DNA of 38,697 bases from Rhodospirillales bacterium (lineage in GTDB: Bacteria > Pseudomonadota > Alphaproteobacteria > UBA828): contig JAPPMY010000180.1 of NCBI GenBank assembly GCA_028818855.1, positions 1-38,697 on the forward strand. Direction: 5' to 3'. A program made the position numbers and the translations under genes. Below the pieces are notes generated by a model, which saw only the letters and a program-made list of their open reading frames with translations, was not told the origin of the DNA and ran no database searches. How positions within the stretch are numbered: position 1 is the first letter of the stretch; each line of letters starts with the position of its first letter. Shown in pieces: positions 34,995 through 38,697 of the stretch.

Positions 34995-36050
34995 TCAACC
35001 CCTTCCCGCCGCCTTCTTCCAGCCCAGCTCGGCGAGGACGCGGGCCCGGTCGCCGTACTCGTGCGCGTTGGGTGCGCTGGCATTGCCCTGGAGGCCGCGG
35101 GCGTAGACCCCCTGGCAGATCGCCGCCATGCGGAAGAAGGCGAAAGCCATGTAGAAGCGCCATTCGGCGATCTCGCCGCGGCCCGCGCGCTCGCAGTAGG
35201 CGTCCCGGTGCGCCTCCTCCCCCGGCAGCCCCAGCGCCTCGAAATCGGCGCCGCCCAGCCCCGGTAGCGCGGACGCCCCCCGGGGGATCGAGAAGGCCAG
35301 GCAGTTGTGGGCCAGGTCGCTCAGCGGGTGGCCGAGCGTGCTCAGCTCCCAGTCCAGCACCGCGGCCACGCGCGGCTCGTGCGCGTGCACGATGAGGTTT
35401 CCCGGCCGGTAGTCGCCGTGGACGATGGCGGTCTCGTCGTCGTCCGGGATGTGGTCGGGGAGCCACGCAAGCAGGCTGTCCATTTCCGGAATCTCGTCGG
35501 TGCGCGAGGCGTCGTACTGGCCGGACCAGCGGCGGATCTGGCGCGCGATGTAGTTGCCCTCCCGCCCGAAGTCGGCGAGGCCCCGCGCCTGCCAGTCGAC
35601 CCGGTGCAGCCGCGCCAGCACGTCGGCCATCGAGCGGTAGACCGCGCCCCGGTCGGCTCGCCCGAGCGCGGGCCACGCCGGGTCCTGGTCCACCGCGCCC
35701 TCCACGTGGTCCATGACGTAGAAGGCCGTGCCGATGATGGAGGTGTCCTCGCAGAGGTGATGCACCTGCGGCACGGGCACGTCGGTCCCGGCGAGCGCGG
35801 CCTGGATGCGGTACTCGCGCTCGACCAGGTGCGCGGACGGCAGCAGCGTGCCCGGCGGCTTCTTGCGGAGCACGAAGCGCCGCTCCGGCCCCTCGATCAG
35901 GTAGGTCGGGTTCGACTGCCCCGCCGCGAACTGGCTCACGGCCCGGATCGGCACCGCGCCCGGCACGTGCCGGGCGAGATGGCGCTCCAGCGCCGCCTGA
36001 TCGAAGCGGTGCGGCGCACGCACGGGCGTGGTCGGCGGTCGTGGTGACAT
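34995..36050 (-). CDS. APH-fold phosphotransferase (ACAD10/11-kinase-like)
   Basis: The 351-residue protein has the aminoglycoside phosphotransferase fold. The nucleotide-binding lobe shows FAAGQSNPTYLI and RFVLRKKPPG; the catalytic loop is HGDYRPGNLIVH (His211, Asp213, Asn218) and the metal-binding VLDWELSTLG contains Asp233. The sequence type is the APH group found next to acyl-CoA dehydrogenases (ACAD10/11-like), thought to phosphorylate hydroxyacyl-CoA or related small molecules rather than antibiotics. The ATG at 36050 (MSPRPPTTPV) is preferred over one at 36092; both have weak ribosome-binding sites. No ACAD is adjacent; the nearest in this window is at 25831. Confidence 0.85.
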   Translation of the reverse strand: MSPRPPTTPVRAPHRFDQAALERHLARHVPGAVPIRAVSQFAAGQSNPTYLIEGPERRFVLRKKPPGTLLPSAHLVEREYRIQAALAGTDVPVPQVHHLCEDTSIIGTAFYVMDHVEGAVDQDPAWPALGRADRGAVYRSMADVLARLHRVDWQARGLADFGREGNYIARQIRRWSGQYDASRTDEIPEMDSLLAWLPDHIPDDDETAIVHGDYRPGNLIVHAHEPRVAAVLDWELSTLGHPLSDLAHNCLAFSIPRGASALPGLGGADFEALGLPGEEAHRDAYCERAGRGEIAEWRFYMAFAFFRMAAICQGVYARGLQGNASAPNAHEYGDRARVLAELGWKKAAGRG

Positions 36051-36390
36051 CTCGCAGCCTGCCCGTAGCCCAGCCGTCGTCGCAAGCCCCATTCTAGGGA
36101 GCGCCCGTGGCGGCTGCCACCCTCCCGCAGGCCTTCCTCACGGCCGATCGATTAGGGCCGGAGGGCATTGTTCTTCGTAATATTCATCTCCCGGATTGTA
36201 CATATCATATTATCGGATGTAGCATACGCATGTCTGCCACGTCATTGCCTTGCAAGCGCGCCCGTCGACACGGGGAGCGAAGGCGGGGAACGGGGCGCTC
36301 ACGCGAAGGACATCGGCGCCGCCCGGCGTGAAGCAGAGTTCAAACAATCGAGGCCGGCAAGAGAGCCTCGGCAACGTCAGGGAGGCGCTA
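36051..36390 (+). promoter_or_regulatory. Intergenic region with AT-rich promoter-like core
   Basis: Between the divergent kinase and lipoprotein genes, 36170-36240 is sharply AT-rich compared with its surroundings. TTGTAC (36196-36201) and TAGCAT (36220-36225), 18 bp apart, are a possible sigma-70 promoter for the lipoprotein; TATTAT (36208-36213) is another -10-like hexamer. The implied untranslated leader would be about 160 bases. No gene was found here; an open frame from 36250 is upstream extension of the lipoprotein frame. Confidence 0.35.
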
Positions 36391-38184
36391 ATGACCGTGT
36401 CAGCCAGGAATTATGTGATCGCAATTGCATCAGCAATTGTGATCGCAGTGTCGCTGTCGGCCTGCGGCGGCGGTGGCAGTGGACCAACCACCGACAACGG
36501 CGGGAGCAACGGCGGGAGCAACGGCGGGAGCAACGGTGGGGGCAACGGCGGGAGCAACGGCGGGAGCAACGGCGGGAGCAACGGTGGGGGCAACGGCGGG
36601 AGCAACGGTGGGGGCAACGACGGCCCCACGCCCTCAGCGGTGGATCTTGCTGACCTGACGCCTGGCTTCACCGCAGAGGCTGACACCCTAGAGATTGATG
36701 CGGGCGCTTCGGTCGTTCACGGGGATATTGAGTTCAGTTGCGCTGCCGGCGGTGATGACTGCACGATCACGGTGACGGTGGACGATGACGGAATCTTGAG
36801 GGCTGAATCGACTGGTGGCACAGCGACCGCGATGAACTCTGACGACTATGACCGGCGCGTAAGCATTCGAGAAGAACTAGCAAGCATAATTGAGCAGTCA
36901 TCCGGCGAGATGAGCCAGACTCTTGTCACATCATCGTTGTCTGGGTCCGGTCATTCGCAATGGGTACAATCCGACGATCCTGGCTATTACTTCGCAGTTC
37001 CCTGGAGAGATGACGACGGCGACCTGAACTTTACCATGTCCTTGGATGGCGAAGAACTGCCGGAGAACGCGGCCATAGACTATCAAGGCCGTACAATCTA
37101 TGGCGCGCCCGACGATCTGGTGCAGGATCACGGCCTCGGGCAGAACTCGCAAATCGATTGGCATGTGTTCTCGACAACGAAGGAATACGAGGGAGCCGGA
37201 ACCCTGGACGTCCAATTCGTGACCGACGTGGAAGCGTTCGAGAATCCGGAGCGGACATGGGTTGGCTACGGAGAAGGGGCGGCGGGCCGGACCATCCTCC
37301 TGGACGATATTCCAAGCCTGCGCGCAGGTCACGATTGGCAAGGCTTCAGCATTGATGCGGGAGAGACTGTGGCGGGCTCTTTGGACGGAGTTGCCGGAGA
37401 ATTCTCATGCTACGGAGGACAATACTGCTCATTGGAAATCGAACCAATCGACGCGAGACCTGAGTATTACCCCGGAATTGGGACGGTAGTGTTTACCCCT
37501 GCGGACGGAAGTTCGCCGGAAATGCTCACGGCCACGACGTCGGCACCGGTGACGGTCGTCGACTACTTGGCCTTCGGCACATGGCAATACGTGCCGGAAG
37601 ATGTGGAAGACACCGACTCATTTCAGTTCGGCGTGTTCGCGGGAGGCGGCGATCCTTTCAACGCCAGCATTGGGGCAGCACTTACGGGAACGGCAAGCTA
37701 TGTCGGAGACGCAATCGGGATGTACTCTTCGAGAGTCACTTCCGATTACCTGGACGACACGCTTCCGGCTTTGACGAGATCGGCACCCATTGCGCAAACC
37801 TCGCCGGCTCTGTTCCCAATTGCCGGATCGTTCACTGCAGGGGTGACCTTGAACGCCGACTTCGACATGGCCACGCTGAGCGGACGGGTTCACGACATCA
37901 CATATGACAATGGAGGGTCGCACGCTGACATATATCTGGTTGAGGCGTCATTGGATATCGATCTTCTGAGTCGCGGGAGCTTTGGCGCGACTGGCGAGGC
38001 TTCCGATGCGGAATCGGGGGGAGGGAATCTCGACGGCCAGTGGAGCGCCACGTTCTTCGGCAACGATCCCACCAACGATGTGACCGCTCATCCAACCGGT
38101 GTCGCCGGCACCTTCGGCGTAGCCACGGGGGATCAATTCGAAGGTTACGGCTTGGTGGGCTCTTTCGGCGCGCACAGGCAATAG
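36391..38184 (+). CDS. Surface lipoprotein with transferrin-binding-protein-like beta-barrel and Gly/Ser/Asn repeat linker
   Basis: The 597-residue protein begins with a lipoprotein signal (residues 1-24) ending in LSAC, with Cys25 as the lipidated residue. Residues 37-76 are ten GGSN or GGGN units, a flexible tether. A long body follows, and the C-terminal third carries features I associate with TbpB-like 'solute binding' lipoproteins of proteobacteria: YLAFGTWQYVPED, GVFAGGGDPF, GTASYVGDAIGMY, LDGQWSATFFG and the terminal LVGSFGAHRQ. The match is by recollection. The ATG at 36391 follows AGGGAGGCG, an ideal ribosome-binding site. Codon use is less GC-rich than in the neighbours, suggesting acquisition. 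It is probably surface-exposed, perhaps Slam-exported, but no TonB receptor or Slam gene is adjacent. A hairpin terminator follows. Confidence 0.82.
   Translation: MTVSARNYVIAIASAIVIAVSLSACGGGGSGPTTDNGGSNGGSNGGSNGGGNGGSNGGSNGGSNGGGNGGSNGGGNDGPTPSAVDLADLTPGFTAEADTLEIDAGASVVHGDIEFSCAAGGDDCTITVTVDDDGILRAESTGGTATAMNSDDYDRRVSIREELASIIEQSSGEMSQTLVTSSLSGSGHSQWVQSDDPGYYFAVPWRDDDGDLNFTMSLDGEELPENAAIDYQGRTIYGAPDDLVQDHGLGQNSQIDWHVFSTTKEYEGAGTLDVQFVTDVEAFENPERTWVGYGEGAAGRTILLDDIPSLRAGHDWQGFSIDAGETVAGSLDGVAGEFSCYGGQYCSLEIEPIDARPEYYPGIGTVVFTPADGSSPEMLTATTSAPVTVVDYLAFGTWQYVPEDVEDTDSFQFGVFAGGGDPFNASIGAALTGTASYVGDAIGMYSSRVTSDYLDDTLPALTRSAPIAQTSPALFPIAGSFTAGVTLNADFDMATLSGRVHDITYDNGGSHADIYLVEASLDIDLLSRGSFGATGEASDAESGGGNLDGQWSATFFGNDPTNDVTAHPTGVAGTFGVATGDQFEGYGLVGSFGAHRQ
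36499..36618 (+). repeat. 12-bp coding minisatellite (GGSN/GGGN, ten units)
   Basis: Ten consecutive 12-bp units GGCGGGAGCAAC or GGTGGGGGCAAC encode GGSN and GGGN. They form a higher-order pattern: a 48-bp block (three GGSN and one GGGN) occurs twice, then GGSN-GGGN. Units are nearly identical, so expansion looks recent. Changes in copy number would keep the reading frame and only alter tether length. Confidence 0.93.
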
Positions 38185-38206
38185 AGGCGCCTGCTGCGTC
38201 ACGGGG

Positions 38207-38236
38207 AAGGGCAGCCTGACGGCTGCCTTTTCTCTG
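38207..38236 (+). terminator. Intrinsic terminator after the lipoprotein gene
   Basis: A 7-bp perfect stem GGCAGCC / GGCTGCC (38210-38216 and 38221-38227) with loop TGAC is followed by TTTTCTCTGTTT. It lies 25 bp beyond the stop and is the clearest rho-independent terminator in the window. Confidence 0.88.
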
Positions 38237-38339
38237 TTTGGCATGGCTCCCTCCGCCTCAATGTCTGGATAGGCCTCGCCCGGAGTCGACTCCCGCTCGC
38301 CCCCCTCGCTATCATCCTGCCAAAGCGGGGGAGGGGTGC

Positions 38340-38697
38340 ATGGAGGCAATCTCGGAACAGAACGGCACGGCGGGCGCGGCGGCGGAAGCGGCGCGCGCAG
38401 GCGGGGCCGATCCCTTCGGCTTCGAGCTGTTCAGGAACGCCATCTTCGCCATCGCGGACGAGATGGCGCTCACCGTCTGCCGCACCACCTATTCCGGCGT
38501 GCTCCGCGACAACATGGACTTCTCCACCGCGCTGACCGACGGGGACGGCCGCCTGATCGCGCAGGGCCTCACGCTGCCGGGCCATCTCGGCTCGGTGCCG
38601 ACGGCCATCGAATCGGTGCTCCACCACTATGGCGACGACATCCACCCCGGCGACATCTTCGTGATGAACGACCCGTTCGACGGCGGCATGCACCTGC
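38340..38697 (+). CDS. Hydantoinase B / oxoprolinase subunit (3' end outside window)
   Basis: The first 119 codons are present. After a variable alanine-rich start, ADPFGFELFRNAIFAIADEM, NMDFSTALTDGDGRLIAQG, LTLPGHLGS and VMNDPFDGGMHL match the HyuB/hydantoinase B family, which with HyuA forms ATP-dependent N-methylhydantoin amidohydrolase, 5-oxoprolinase or acetone/acetophenone carboxylase-type complexes. The ATG at 38340 follows GGGGGAGGGG. HyuA would normally be adjacent; it is not upstream here, so it may lie downstream outside the window. A TATCAT sequence near 38310 could be its -10 box. Confidence 0.9.
   Translation, partial: MEAISEQNGTAGAAAEAARAGGADPFGFELFRNAIFAIADEMALTVCRTTYSGVLRDNMDFSTALTDGDGRLIAQGLTLPGHLGSVPTAIESVLHHYGDDIHPGDIFVMNDPFDGGMHL

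Noticed and set aside
36250-36390. N-terminal extension of the lipoprotein starting at 36250
   Set aside because: It would place 47 charged residues before a standard lipoprotein signal peptide; the ATG at 36391 has an ideal ribosome-binding site.
36499-36618. CRISPR or non-coding tandem repeat
   Set aside because: The units are in frame within a lipoprotein gene and encode a Gly/Ser/Asn tether.

Overview
The window is a high-GC chromosomal segment, mostly housekeeping, from what looks like an alphaproteobacterium, most likely Rhodospirillales or a relative. The clues are gene order and protein type: acnA divergent from ccmABC; aroK-aroB followed by a CNNM/CorC-type gene; a small membrane protein, a large exported protein and xerD head to tail; a cysteine-free ribosomal protein L31; and a DMGDH-type FAD/GcvT oxidoreductase. 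No rRNA, tRNA or CRISPR was seen, so the placement rests on this inference alone.

Layout. 1-4521: start of a Prx5-type peroxiredoxin (-), then a covalent-FAD demethylating dehydrogenase and an acyl-CoA synthetase (+). 4769-9766: aconitase (-) divergent from ccmA-ccmB-ccmC (+). 9993-14211 (-): accA, a CNNM/CorC-type protein, aroB, aroK. 14379-20172 (+): a 42-residue membrane protein, a 631-residue exported protein, xerD, then a MotA/TolQ-like plus MotB/OmpA-like motor pair. 20177-23456: MsbA-like ABC exporter (-), rpmE (+), an intergenic region with an unusual 10-bp periodic repeat, and a cupin (-). 23740-24420 is a low-GC island with an orphan membrane protein. 24418-30212 (-): CoA-transferase, acyl-CoA dehydrogenase, glmS, glmU. 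30420-34660: HAD phosphatase, glycosyltransferase, nucleotide-sugar dehydrogenase and epimerase, which with glmS/glmU form a surface-sugar neighbourhood. 34995-38697: an APH-fold kinase, a surface lipoprotein of transferrin-binding-protein-like type with a Gly/Ser/Asn minisatellite, and the start of a hydantoinase B gene.

Genes and intergenic DNA. GlmS and GlmU supply UDP-GlcNAc, which the dehydrogenase, epimerase and glycosyltransferase could turn into a uronic-acid-containing glycan. Six copies of a GC-rich double-hairpin element are scattered between genes; four lie between convergent genes, and one is interrupted by about 100 bp of a second repeat-like sequence that recurs upstream of the ABC exporter.

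The points most worth a second look are the decamer array at 22611-22745, the ZorAB-like motor pair without Zorya effectors, the tandem-repeat lipoprotein, the low-GC orphan membrane protein, the small membrane protein at 14379, and an acyl-CoA dehydrogenase whose catalytic glutamate appears relocated. No convincing new multi-gene system was found.
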